A DNA stretch of 64,000 nt from Colwellia sp. (lineage in GTDB: Bacteria; Pseudomonadota; Gammaproteobacteria; Enterobacterales; Alteromonadaceae): the NCBI GenBank assembly GCA_020630795.1, contig JAHDIK010000006.1, positions 148,655 to 212,654 on the forward strand. Direction: 5' to 3'. The translations under genes were made by a program, and so were the position numbers. Below the pieces are notes generated by a model. That model was given only the letters and a program-made list of their open reading frames with translations. It had not been told where the DNA came from and did not search any database. This document shows positions 54,725 through 63,066 of this stretch, piece after piece (the stretch's first letter is position 1; each line of letters opens with the position of its first letter).

Positions 54725-55540
54725 CTATTTTAATACAAACTCTTTAACAAATCTGCTACCAAAATAAGCTAACGTCAATAAAAATGACGCGATAATCGTT
54801 AAAACAAGAACTTTATGGCCTCGCCAACCCTGTTTAAAGTGTCCCCAAAGAATAACGCTATAGGTGATTAACGCAGTAAATGAAAAAAACATCTTATGTG
54901 CGTTAGCAGCAGCAAAAAAGTTATCTAAAAATATAAAGCCAACCACTAAACTGAAGGTTAAACATAAAGTACCCATCGCTAAAATGGTAAATAATTGCCC
55001 TTCAACTTGCATTAAAGGAGGTAAATGGTTGACCGCCAGTAGGTTTTTGTTTTTTAGTTTGTAGTTAATGTAAGAAACTTGAAAGGCGTATAAAGTTGCA
55101 ATAATTAAAATACAGTAAGAAATTAGCGACAAGCTTACATGGCTTATCACGCCGATATTTTCAGAAATAAGTGGCGTTTCTGTTCCTGTTGGAACAAAAA
55201 ATATTACGAGTTGCCAAAACGCAGCAAATCCGTAAACCACGGGAAGCAGTAAATTTACTTTGAATTTTAATGCGATACCTGAAATTAACAGCGTAATCAG
55301 TAAGCTTACGAGTGAAATAACATTGGGTAAGCTAAAGCTAAGATTGTTATCTGCAAAAATGTAATAGCTAGAGCCGATGGTATGCGCAACTATGCCGATG
55401 CAGCCCAATAAAAGTACTAAAACTAAATTTGGACCTTTAGGATGAAATAATCTTGTGACAATGGCTAAAGTGGCTAACAAATAACTACATGAGGCAGTAA
55501 TTGAAAATATGTCCGGTAAACTCACAAAGTGCTCCAACAC
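54725..55540 (-). CDS. ypjD: YpjD/CcsA-type cytochrome c assembly family membrane protein
   Basis: This 271-residue protein has eight hydrophobic segments of the CcsA/ResC superfamily. SENIGVISHVSLSLISYC carries one conserved histidine region, and NAHKMFFSFTALITYSVILWGHFKQGWRGHK has further histidines. In E. coli the homologue YpjD lies next to ffh and its role is not settled. Divergent from ffh. Confidence 0.83.
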   Translation of the reverse strand: MLEHFVSLPDIFSITASCSYLLATLAIVTRLFHPKGPNLVLVLLLGCIGIVAHTIGSSYYIFADNNLSFSLPNVISLVSLLITLLISGIALKFKVNLLLPVVYGFAAFWQLVIFFVPTGTETPLISENIGVISHVSLSLISYCILIIATLYAFQVSYINYKLKNKNLLAVNHLPPLMQVEGQLFTILAMGTLCLTFSLVVGFIFLDNFFAAANAHKMFFSFTALITYSVILWGHFKQGWRGHKVLVLTIIASFLLTLAYFGSRFVKEFVLK

Positions 55541-55750
55541 CTAATCCTACAAGGCTAAATAACGGTATCCATTCAAAAAACGCACGTTATTTTAGCGTTA
55601 ATATTCGATTCTATCAGATTGATTTTTCTTCGCCACAGTTTAACGCTAAATAAAAACTGAAAGTAAATTAGGGTTGATAGATATCAACAAATTTAGCAAC
55701 CTCCAGTGTATCATGCGCTAATTTATACTTTCGCTTATTTTATCTGCGGG

Positions 55751-55756
55751 TATAAT
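55751..55756 (+). promoter_or_regulatory. -10 element of the ffh promoter
   Basis: A perfect TATAAT preceded by GCGGG, 41 bases upstream of the ffh ATG. The -35 is weak. The remaining 250 bases between ypjD and ffh show nothing else. Confidence 0.5.
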
Positions 55757-55796
55757 ATGGCGTAATTTCTATCATACGTTAACTATAGAGCTCTTC

Positions 55797-57182
55797 ATGT
55801 TTGAAAATCTTTCCGAACGCTTAACTAAATCCCTTAAAAATATTCGCGGAAAAGGACGTTTAACCGACGATAATATTAAAGATACGTTGCGTGAAGTACG
55901 TATGGCATTACTTGAGGCCGACGTTGCGCTTCCGGTAATTAAAGAGTTTATTGCAAAAGTAAAAGAACGTGCGTTAGGGCAAGATGTTTCAACAAGCCTT
56001 TCGCCAGGTCAAGTGTTTGTAAAAATTGTACAGTCTGAACTTGAACTGGCAATGGGTGAAGTGAATGAAGGGCTTGATTTAAAAGCAGTTCCACCTGCTA
56101 TTGTTCTTATGGCTGGCTTACAAGGTGCGGGTAAAACAACCTCAGTTGCTAAATTAGCTAAGTTTCTTTCTGAGCGTGAAAAGAAAAAAGTATTGGTAGT
56201 GAGTGCTGACGTATATCGTCCAGCAGCAATCAAACAACTAGAAACACTTGCTGGAGAAGTAGGTGTTGAGTTTTTCCCAAGTGATATTTCTCAAAAACCA
56301 ATTGATATTGGTAACGCGGCAATTGCTCACGCAAAATTAAACTTTATTGATGTGGTGATTGTTGATACCGCGGGTCGTTTACATGTTGATGAAAGCATGA
56401 TGACCGAAATTCAAGAGCTTCATGCTGCTATCAACCCAGTAGAAACGTTATTTACGGTTGATGCTATGACAGGTCAAGATGCCGCGAATACTGCCAAAGC
56501 GTTTGACGATGCATTACCGCTAACAGGTGTAATTTTAACGAAAACTGATGGTGATGCGCGTGGTGGTGCAGCACTTTCTATCCGCCATATTACCGGTAAA
56601 CCAATTAAGTTTATGGGTGTTGGTGAGAAAATTGACGCTTTAGAACCGTTCCACCCAGATCGTATCGCTTCTCGAATTTTAGGTATGGGTGATGTTTTAT
56701 CACTGATTGAAGAAGTTGAACAAAAAGTTGATAAAAAGAAAGCTGCTCAGCTTGCTCAAAAAGTTAAATCAGGTAAAGGATTCGATTTAGAAGACTTTCG
56801 TGAACAGCTTAAACAAATGCAAAACATGGGCGGCATGATGGGGCTTATGGACAAGTTACCAGGTATGGGTAACATGTCTGAGCAAATTAAAGGTCAAATG
56901 GACGATAAAGTCACTATTCGTATGGAAGCGATGATTAACTCAATGACTCCTGCTGAACGTCAACGTCCTGAAATTATTAAAGGTTCACGTAAAAAACGTA
57001 TTGCTGCGGGTTCTGGTACACAAATTCAAGATGTGAATAAGTTATTGAAACAGTTTACCCAAATGCAAAAAATGATGAAAAAAATGTCTGGCAAAGGTGG
57101 TATGCAAAAAATGATGCGTAGCATGAAAGGTATGATGCCTCCAGGTGGAATGGGCGGCGGTATGTTTGGTGGCGGTCGCTAG
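55797..57182 (+). CDS. ffh: Signal recognition particle protein Ffh
   Basis: This SRP GTPase of 461 residues targets inner-membrane proteins with 4.5S RNA and FtsY. It has the N domain, G motifs (GLQGAGKTTSVAKLA, VIVDTAGR, TKTDGDARGGA), and the methionine-rich M domain from about 295 with KMMKKMSGKGGMQKMMRSMKG and a Gly/Met tail. In E. coli-type order rpsP follows; here a terminator and galM follow. Confidence 0.97.
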   Translation: MFENLSERLTKSLKNIRGKGRLTDDNIKDTLREVRMALLEADVALPVIKEFIAKVKERALGQDVSTSLSPGQVFVKIVQSELELAMGEVNEGLDLKAVPPAIVLMAGLQGAGKTTSVAKLAKFLSEREKKKVLVVSADVYRPAAIKQLETLAGEVGVEFFPSDISQKPIDIGNAAIAHAKLNFIDVVIVDTAGRLHVDESMMTEIQELHAAINPVETLFTVDAMTGQDAANTAKAFDDALPLTGVILTKTDGDARGGAALSIRHITGKPIKFMGVGEKIDALEPFHPDRIASRILGMGDVLSLIEEVEQKVDKKKAAQLAQKVKSGKGFDLEDFREQLKQMQNMGGMMGLMDKLPGMGNMSEQIKGQMDDKVTIRMEAMINSMTPAERQRPEIIKGSRKKRIAAGSGTQIQDVNKLLKQFTQMQKMMKKMSGKGGMQKMMRSMKGMMPPGGMGGGMFGGGR

Positions 57183-57207
57183 ACTCTCGCTCTATTCGAT
57201 AAATATT

Positions 57208-57236
57208 AAAAAAGGTAGCAATTAGCTACCTTTTTT
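57208..57236. terminator. Bidirectional terminator between ffh and galM
   Basis: AAAAAAGGTAGC, loop AATTA, GCTACCTTTTTT. A perfect stem with A and T tracts between convergent genes, so ffh is cut off from any downstream ribosomal gene. Confidence 0.93.
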
Positions 57237-57251
57237 AATGGGCTCATTTCG

Positions 57252-58385
57252 TTAAACACAATCAAACGCGTATATGTTTTTACTATAAAACGGGGCATTA
57301 GGAAGTAAGGTTGTAGACTGAAATGGCTGATATGCTTTAGAACCTAATGATTGATCAAACGCTCGTTGTGGTTCTATGCATAAACCATGTTGATATTGGT
57401 ATGCGGTATTGTTTTTTCCTATATGACTACTGTCTAAGTAATTACCTGTGTAAAGGATTACACTGGGTTGATCTGAAAAAACGCTGAGTCTTCTTCCTGA
57501 GTTTGGTTCAACTACTTGAGCGATAAAAGGGATGTTATCAGCAGACTCATTTTCAGGACCTTCATCTTTATCTTGATTTAATAACCAGTAGTTGTCGTAC
57601 CCTTTTCCGATTTTTATTTGCTCATTTTCACTATCTAAGTTCTTTTCTAGTGAACAGAGCGTTGTAAAATCGTGCGGAGTACAGGCAACATCCGTTATTT
57701 CGCCAGTTGGGTAAGCCTGTTTTGTCATCGGTAAAAACTGACTTGCATTGAGTTGTACTTGATGGCCTAAAATACTGCCAGTGTTATGTCCGGCTAGGTT
57801 AAAATAACTATGTTGAGTTAAGTTTACGATGGTAGGTTTATCTGTATCAGCATGGTATTCAACAGTTAATTGATTTTTGTTGTTTAGGGTATACTTTACA
57901 ATAAAGGTTACGTTACCAGGGAATCCGTTATAGCCATCAGGACAAACGTGTAATAAGGTTAGCGTCGCTTTATTTGAATATTGCTTTGTAGATGCTTGCC
58001 ACAACTGCTTGTTTAACCCGTTGCTCCCACCGTGCAGTTGGCTATCATCAGCATTGAGCGTAAGCTGAATTTCTTTATTGTTTATTTGGGCAATACCATC
58101 TTTTATTCTGCCGGCATATCGACCGACAATCGCACCTAAGTAATAGGTATCTTCTTCGTAACTTTTAATATTGTCGTAACCTAACACCACATCACAAATA
58201 TTCCCTTTGCTATCGGGCATATGAATAGCAGTAATAATACCGCCATAGTTAGTTATTTTTACACTAAGCCCATGAGTTGTTTTTAGCGTAAATAAATCTG
58301 CCTGCTCGCCAGTTGATAGCTTACCGAAGCTTTCTTTTTGTATGCTTACCAAGTCGTCAGCAGCGGTTCTTGATGTGTTATGCAC
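57252..58385 (-). CDS. galM: Aldose 1-epimerase (galactose mutarotase)
   Basis: This 377-residue mutarotase of the GalM family has KITNYGGIITAIHMPD, GAIVGRYAGRIKDG, LTQHSYFNLAGH (catalytic histidine) and LCIEPQRAFD with the catalytic glutamate. It interconverts alpha and beta anomers of galactose or glucose. There is no signal peptide. No galactose genes adjoin it; it ends convergent with ffh and is divergent from the phosphatase genes. Confidence 0.9.
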   Translation of the reverse strand: MHNTSRTAADDLVSIQKESFGKLSTGEQADLFTLKTTHGLSVKITNYGGIITAIHMPDSKGNICDVVLGYDNIKSYEEDTYYLGAIVGRYAGRIKDGIAQINNKEIQLTLNADDSQLHGGSNGLNKQLWQASTKQYSNKATLTLLHVCPDGYNGFPGNVTFIVKYTLNNKNQLTVEYHADTDKPTIVNLTQHSYFNLAGHNTGSILGHQVQLNASQFLPMTKQAYPTGEITDVACTPHDFTTLCSLEKNLDSENEQIKIGKGYDNYWLLNQDKDEGPENESADNIPFIAQVVEPNSGRRLSVFSDQPSVILYTGNYLDSSHIGKNNTAYQYQHGLCIEPQRAFDQSLGSKAYQPFQSTTLLPNAPFYSKNIYAFDCV

Positions 58386-58516
58386 GTGTAGCTTTTTCCA
58401 ATTCGTATATCTGGTCTTATTAGGCGAAAACTTTCGTAAAATTACAAGAAAATTAACGAATTTATCTTATCTACCTTAGATTTTTACATCTTTACTGGAG
58501 TGGTGTGACGGTTTGG

Positions 58517-58534
58517 TTGTCATGATTCGGTCAT
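58517..58534 (+). promoter_or_regulatory. Pho box upstream of the alkaline phosphatase genes
   Basis: TTGTCAT, GATT, CGGTCAT: two 7-base direct repeats with a 4-base spacer, matching the PhoB consensus layout, 120 bases upstream of the first phosphatase ATG. Indicates induction under phosphate starvation. Confidence 0.65.
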
Positions 58535-58653
58535 TTAACCTTCATTAAAGTGTTACGTCAGGTTCATGTTCTGTTTACGTATTTGTCACATTTAATCTTT
58601 ATGATTTTTCCTGACTAAAAAGTTAACAATAATCTTTATAAAAGGAATAAGCG

Positions 58654-60240
58654 ATGAACTCTCGTTGGGTTTCACTTTCAGCTTTAACATCATTTTTGTT
58701 GTCGTCGGCTGCAACTGCAGACGTTTTGCCAGCCGTGCAAACAAACAATATTTGGTATACCGAAGCTAAACAAACCGTAATAAATAAAACACAATTAACC
58801 ACGCGTGATAAAGCCAAAAACGTTATTTTATTCGTTGGAGACGGTATGGGTATATCAACGCTCACTGCCGCTCGAATACTTGATGGGCAAATGAAAGGCG
58901 AATCAGGTGAAGAAGGTTACTTGAGCTTTGAGAAATTTCCTTATTCTGCACAAGTAAAAACTTATAATGTTGATGCGCAAACGCCTGATTCGGCAGGTAC
59001 GATGACGGCAATAATCTCAGGTGTTAAAACCGACGTTGGTGTTATTGGTATTGATGAAAACGTAGAACGTGGTGATTGCGACTCGACTAAAGGTAACGAA
59101 CTGGTTACTGCGATAGAGATAGCTGAAATTAAAGGTTTATCAACAGGTGTTATTTCTACAGCTCGAATCACGCACGCTACTCCTGCGGCAACATACGCAA
59201 AATCAGCAGACAGAAACTGGGAAGATATTTCAGACATGCCAGAAGCTGCAATAACAGCCGGCTGTGAAGATATTGCGTCTCAACTTGTTAACTTTGAGAA
59301 GAATGTAGAAATGCGTTTCCCTGGAACTAACGTCGATGGATTAGATGTAGTTATGGGTGGCGGTCGACGTCATTTTTTACCAAAAGATATCGCGTTTAAT
59401 AGTGCTGATGCTGCAAGTGAAATAGAAGGTGACCGCACGGATAATCGTGATTTAACAGCAGAGTGGAAAACGTCGTACCCAAATGGTATGTATGTGTTTG
59501 ATAAAGCGGGCTTTGACGCTATCGACCCAACTAAAACAGAAAAGGTTTTAGGGTTGTTTAACGAATCTCACATGCAATATGAAGCGGATCGCGCTAATGA
59601 TATAGCTGGTGAGCCATCGTTAACAGAGTTAACTGCTAAAGCGATTGATATATTAGACAACAACGACAAAGGCTACATGTTGGTTGTTGAGTCTGGTCGT
59701 ATTGACCACGGGCATCACGCAGGTAGTGCATACAATGCGTTAACTGACACGATTGAGTTTTCGAAAGCAGTTCAGGCAGCTATTGATGCAACAGATCCAG
59801 AAGAAACACTTATATTAGTTACCGCTGATCACAGTCATGTGTTTACAATCGCGGGTTACCCAAAACGTGGTAATCCAATTTTAGGAAAAGTGGTTGAAGT
59901 GGGTAAAACAGAACCTGCAATGGCTGAAGATGGCATGCCATATACAACGCTTGGTTACACTAATGGGTTAGGATTTAGAAACTTAGGCAATGAAACGAAT
60001 GCCGATGCGACATACAGTGAAGAGCATTCAGCAGGCCGTCATGACTTAACAACAATAGACACTACATCATCAGGGTTTCATCAGGAAGCACTTGTTCCAT
60101 TAGGATCAGAAACACACGCAGGTGAAGATATTTCATTACATGCTACAGGCCCAGGCGCTCATTTAGCGCAAGGTACTATTGAGCAAAGCGTTGTTTTTCA
60201 TCTAATTAACCAATCTCTTAACTTAATTCCTAACAAGTAG
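58654..60240 (+). CDS. Alkaline phosphatase, exported (PhoA family)
   Basis: This 528-residue phosphomonoesterase has a signal peptide (about 1-22, cut after TATA). VILFVGDGMGISTLTAARI binds a zinc or magnesium, TPDSAGTMTA holds the nucleophile Ser113, and GRIDHGHHAGSA and TADHSHVF give zinc ligands. It should act in the periplasm or outside. AGGAA precedes the ATG. It is followed 9 bases later by a close paralogue, so the pair is one operon. Confidence 0.92.
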   Translation: MNSRWVSLSALTSFLLSSAATADVLPAVQTNNIWYTEAKQTVINKTQLTTRDKAKNVILFVGDGMGISTLTAARILDGQMKGESGEEGYLSFEKFPYSAQVKTYNVDAQTPDSAGTMTAIISGVKTDVGVIGIDENVERGDCDSTKGNELVTAIEIAEIKGLSTGVISTARITHATPAATYAKSADRNWEDISDMPEAAITAGCEDIASQLVNFEKNVEMRFPGTNVDGLDVVMGGGRRHFLPKDIAFNSADAASEIEGDRTDNRDLTAEWKTSYPNGMYVFDKAGFDAIDPTKTEKVLGLFNESHMQYEADRANDIAGEPSLTELTAKAIDILDNNDKGYMLVVESGRIDHGHHAGSAYNALTDTIEFSKAVQAAIDATDPEETLILVTADHSHVFTIAGYPKRGNPILGKVVEVGKTEPAMAEDGMPYTTLGYTNGLGFRNLGNETNADATYSEEHSAGRHDLTTIDTTSSGFHQEALVPLGSETHAGEDISLHATGPGAHLAQGTIEQSVVFHLINQSLNLIPNK

Positions 60241-60249
60241 GTCATCACC

Positions 60250-62064
60250 ATGAAACCATTAAAATACTTATCATTATCTGTACTTGTGGCGTTAGCTGGA
60301 TGTAACGGTGATGACGGAAAAAACGGTGCCAATGGTACTAACGGGCTTAACAGTTTAGTTAAGCAAACTGAATTACCTGTAGGTGATATTAATTGTGCAA
60401 ACGGTGGTATACAAATTCAATCAGGCTTAGACAGCAACAGTAACTCGATGTTAGACGAGGGAGAAGCTGACGCAACTGAGTATGTTTGTAAGGCCGCTGT
60501 TACTGATGCAACAGGAGAAGCTATCGTTAAAACGGTATCAAGCCCTTGGTTTACCTCAGGCGTAGACAGTGTTGAAGCCGCTAAAACTCAGGCTAAAGCG
60601 ATTGAAAATATTCGTGGTCAGGCGAAAAACGTTATTTTATTTGTTGGCGATGGTATGGGCGTTTCAACCGTTACCGCTGCACGTATATTAGCAGGTCAAC
60701 AAATGGGGAAAATGGGTGAAGAACATGAACTGAGTTTTGATAAATTTCCGTTTACAGGATTTGCAAAAACTTACAATGTTGATGCGCAAACACCTGACTC
60801 AGCAGGCACGATGACCGCAATGGTCTCTGGTGTAAAAACCGACAAAGGTGTGATTGGGGTTACTGAGGCTGCTACGTATGACGATTGTACAACCGTTTCA
60901 GGTAACGAATTAGTTACCGCGCTTGAGCTAGCTGAAATAGCAGGCAAATCGACAGGTGTAATTTCTACCGCACGTATCACCCATGCTACTCCAGCAGCGA
61001 CTTACGCTAAATCACCTAATAGAAACTGGGAAGATGTGTCAGACATGGATGCCGCTGACACTGCAGCAGGTTGTGAAGATATTGCTTCACAATTAGTTAA
61101 TTTTGAAACGAATTTAGAAGCTAAGTTTACAGGGCTTGACGTTGACGGAATTGAAGTTGTTTTAGGTGGCGGTCGTCGTCACTTTTTACCAAACGATGCC
61201 GCGTTTAACAGTGCCGATGCATCAAGCACTGTTGAAGGTGACCGAACCGATGGGCGAGATTTAACAGCTGAATGGCAAGCCAGTTATCCTGCGGGTAACT
61301 ATGTTTTTGACAGCGCAGGCTTTGCGGCGATTAATGCCGATACAACGCAGCGTGTATTCGGTTTGTTTAACGAATCTCATATGCAATATGAAGCTGATCG
61401 AGTGAATGATGTAGCTGGCGAGCCATCGTTATCTGAAATGACATCAAAAGCGATTGATATTTTAGACAATAACGACAAAGGCTTTTTCTTAACAGTTGAA
61501 TCAGGTCGTATAGATCACGGTCATCATGCGGGTAGCGCATATAATGCATTAACCGACACCATTGAATTTGCCAAAGCGATTGAAGAGGCGGTTAAAAATA
61601 CTGACCCTGAAGAAACGCTTATTATTGTAACTGCTGATCATAGCCATGTGTTTACTATTGCGGGTTACCCTAAACGTGGTAATCCAATTTTAGGTAAGGT
61701 CGTTTCTGTTGGTAAAACAGAGCCTTCTTTAGCGAAAGATAACATGCCATACACTACAGTTGGTTACACAAACGGCAAAGGTTATAGAAACCTGATGACG
61801 GAAACTAACGCTGATGCAACTTATAGTTTAGACACTGCAGCAGGGCGTCACGACTTAACTAGTGTAGATACTACTTCTCCCGGGTTTCACCAAGAGGCAT
61901 TAGTGCCAAGAGGATCTGAAACACACGCAGGTGAAGACGTTGGTGTATATGCTATGGGACCTGGTGCTCATCTTATTACGGGTACAAACGAACAAAGTTT
62001 GATATTCCACGTAATGGATTATGCTGCCGATTTAGTTACGTTAGCTGATGAAACGTTAGACTAA
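60250..62064 (+). CDS. Alkaline phosphatase lipoprotein, tandem paralogue
   Basis: This 604-residue protein has a lipobox ALAGC (Cys18), a short collagen-like GDDGKNGANGTNG segment, and a small domain with a DSNSNSMLDEGEA calcium-type loop (about 40-80). The PhoA catalytic domain from about 115 has nucleophile Ser184 in TPDSAGTMTA. The catalytic part is very similar to the preceding phosphatase. Anchored at the outer membrane by lipid, it would cover a different location from its exported twin. Confidence 0.92.
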   Translation: MKPLKYLSLSVLVALAGCNGDDGKNGANGTNGLNSLVKQTELPVGDINCANGGIQIQSGLDSNSNSMLDEGEADATEYVCKAAVTDATGEAIVKTVSSPWFTSGVDSVEAAKTQAKAIENIRGQAKNVILFVGDGMGVSTVTAARILAGQQMGKMGEEHELSFDKFPFTGFAKTYNVDAQTPDSAGTMTAMVSGVKTDKGVIGVTEAATYDDCTTVSGNELVTALELAEIAGKSTGVISTARITHATPAATYAKSPNRNWEDVSDMDAADTAAGCEDIASQLVNFETNLEAKFTGLDVDGIEVVLGGGRRHFLPNDAAFNSADASSTVEGDRTDGRDLTAEWQASYPAGNYVFDSAGFAAINADTTQRVFGLFNESHMQYEADRVNDVAGEPSLSEMTSKAIDILDNNDKGFFLTVESGRIDHGHHAGSAYNALTDTIEFAKAIEEAVKNTDPEETLIIVTADHSHVFTIAGYPKRGNPILGKVVSVGKTEPSLAKDNMPYTTVGYTNGKGYRNLMTETNADATYSLDTAAGRHDLTSVDTTSPGFHQEALVPRGSETHAGEDVGVYAMGPGAHLITGTNEQSLIFHVMDYAADLVTLADETLD

Positions 62065-62097
62065 GTTTTCACCATATCTGTCACTATCTTTGAAAAC

Positions 62098-62122
62098 GGC
62101 TGGGTAATTTCCCAGCCTTTTT
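62098..62122 (+). terminator. Terminator after the tandem phosphatases
   Basis: GGCTGGG, loop TAATTT, CCCAGCC and five T residues, 34 bases past the stop codon. Confidence 0.93.
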
Positions 62123-62174
62123 ATTGGTAGTTAAGCTATTTGATAAAGCACATTTAGGTTTGAGATATTTAAGC

Positions 62175-62192
62175 TTGTCATATAGTTGTTAA
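62175..62192 (+). promoter_or_regulatory. Pho-box-like site upstream of the exported unknown protein
   Basis: TTGTCAT, ATAG, TTGTTAA. The first half is a good Pho half-site and the second is weaker. It lies 50 bases before the start codon at 62242. Confidence 0.5.
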
Positions 62193-62241
62193 ATAACTCT
62201 ATTAAGATTGCTGTAGTAAAAACAGTATATTGAGACAACAC

Positions 62242-62949
62242 ATGAAAAATTTATTACCTGCTAGCTTATTAGCACTATTAACCAGCAATGTATTTGCTAA
62301 CCAATGCGATATTAATCAACAACAGCTTATTGCTAATTACCAGATAGATAATAATAACGTGTCTACCGAAATGCAGTTAGTGAGATATAAAAATCAAGTG
62401 GCTCATGTATACCCAGAAAAAAACATCACCGATGTTTGGTTACAGTACCGTAATGAAAAAATAGCGATGAACCGTTATTTCGATCAACCTAAAAGAGCCA
62501 TTGAATATCAACCAACCGAATTAAAGCGAACAGTTAATTGGGAAAAACAATCTCAGCTCATTACCAGTGAACAAATTAAAGAAATGACACTCGTTACTGA
62601 AATGGGAAGCGGATGTTACAAACAGCAAGAGTATAACTTAACCAAAGGCGACGTAACCGTTAGATTGAGCTGGTATCCCAAGTTAAAGCTGGTTAAAAGA
62701 CTTCACGTGTCACATAACGGTAAAAATAAAATCTGGAATTTACAGAATATTGACGCGTCTGATAATGCCGTTCATGCGTTTTTTACACAACGTTACACTT
62801 ATCAAACAACTGATTATGCCGACATTGGTGATAATGAGTCAGACCCATTTTTAACTAAAATGATTAACTTAGGCTTTGTAGAGCATAAAGAACAAGGGTT
62901 TTACAATACTGAAGGTGAAAACATTGCAGGTGGACATCATGATCACTAA
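62242..62949 (+). CDS. Exported protein of unknown function in the phosphate cluster
   Basis: This 235-residue protein has a signal peptide (MKNLLPASLLALLTSNVFA). The mature part has two cysteines and ends in a His-rich GGHHDH tail that could bind metal. ATG 62242 is chosen over the TTG at 62230. It sits between alkaline phosphatases and a phytase-like gene with its own Pho-box-like site, so it probably belongs to the phosphate-starvation response. Family not recognised. Confidence 0.7.
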   Translation: MKNLLPASLLALLTSNVFANQCDINQQQLIANYQIDNNNVSTEMQLVRYKNQVAHVYPEKNITDVWLQYRNEKIAMNRYFDQPKRAIEYQPTELKRTVNWEKQSQLITSEQIKEMTLVTEMGSGCYKQQEYNLTKGDVTVRLSWYPKLKLVKRLHVSHNGKNKIWNLQNIDASDNAVHAFFTQRYTYQTTDYADIGDNESDPFLTKMINLGFVEHKEQGFYNTEGENIAGGHHDH

Positions 62950-63003
62950 AGCGAAGTCTCAAAAACATTTATGACATCTGGTTGTAAAAATTCCTTAATC
63001 TGT

Positions 63004-63021
63004 AGGTCATAAGCTTGTCAT
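63004..63021 (+). promoter_or_regulatory. Pho box upstream of the phytase-like gene
   Basis: AGGTCAT, AAGC, TTGTCAT, immediately followed by another half-site TTGTCAG (63022-63028). Layout and sequence fit PhoB boxes. It lies about 46 bases before the ATG at 63067. Confidence 0.65.
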
Positions 63022-63066
63022 TTGTCAGTGAGATCCTTTAAGTAATTTCTTATAGGATCTACAAAA

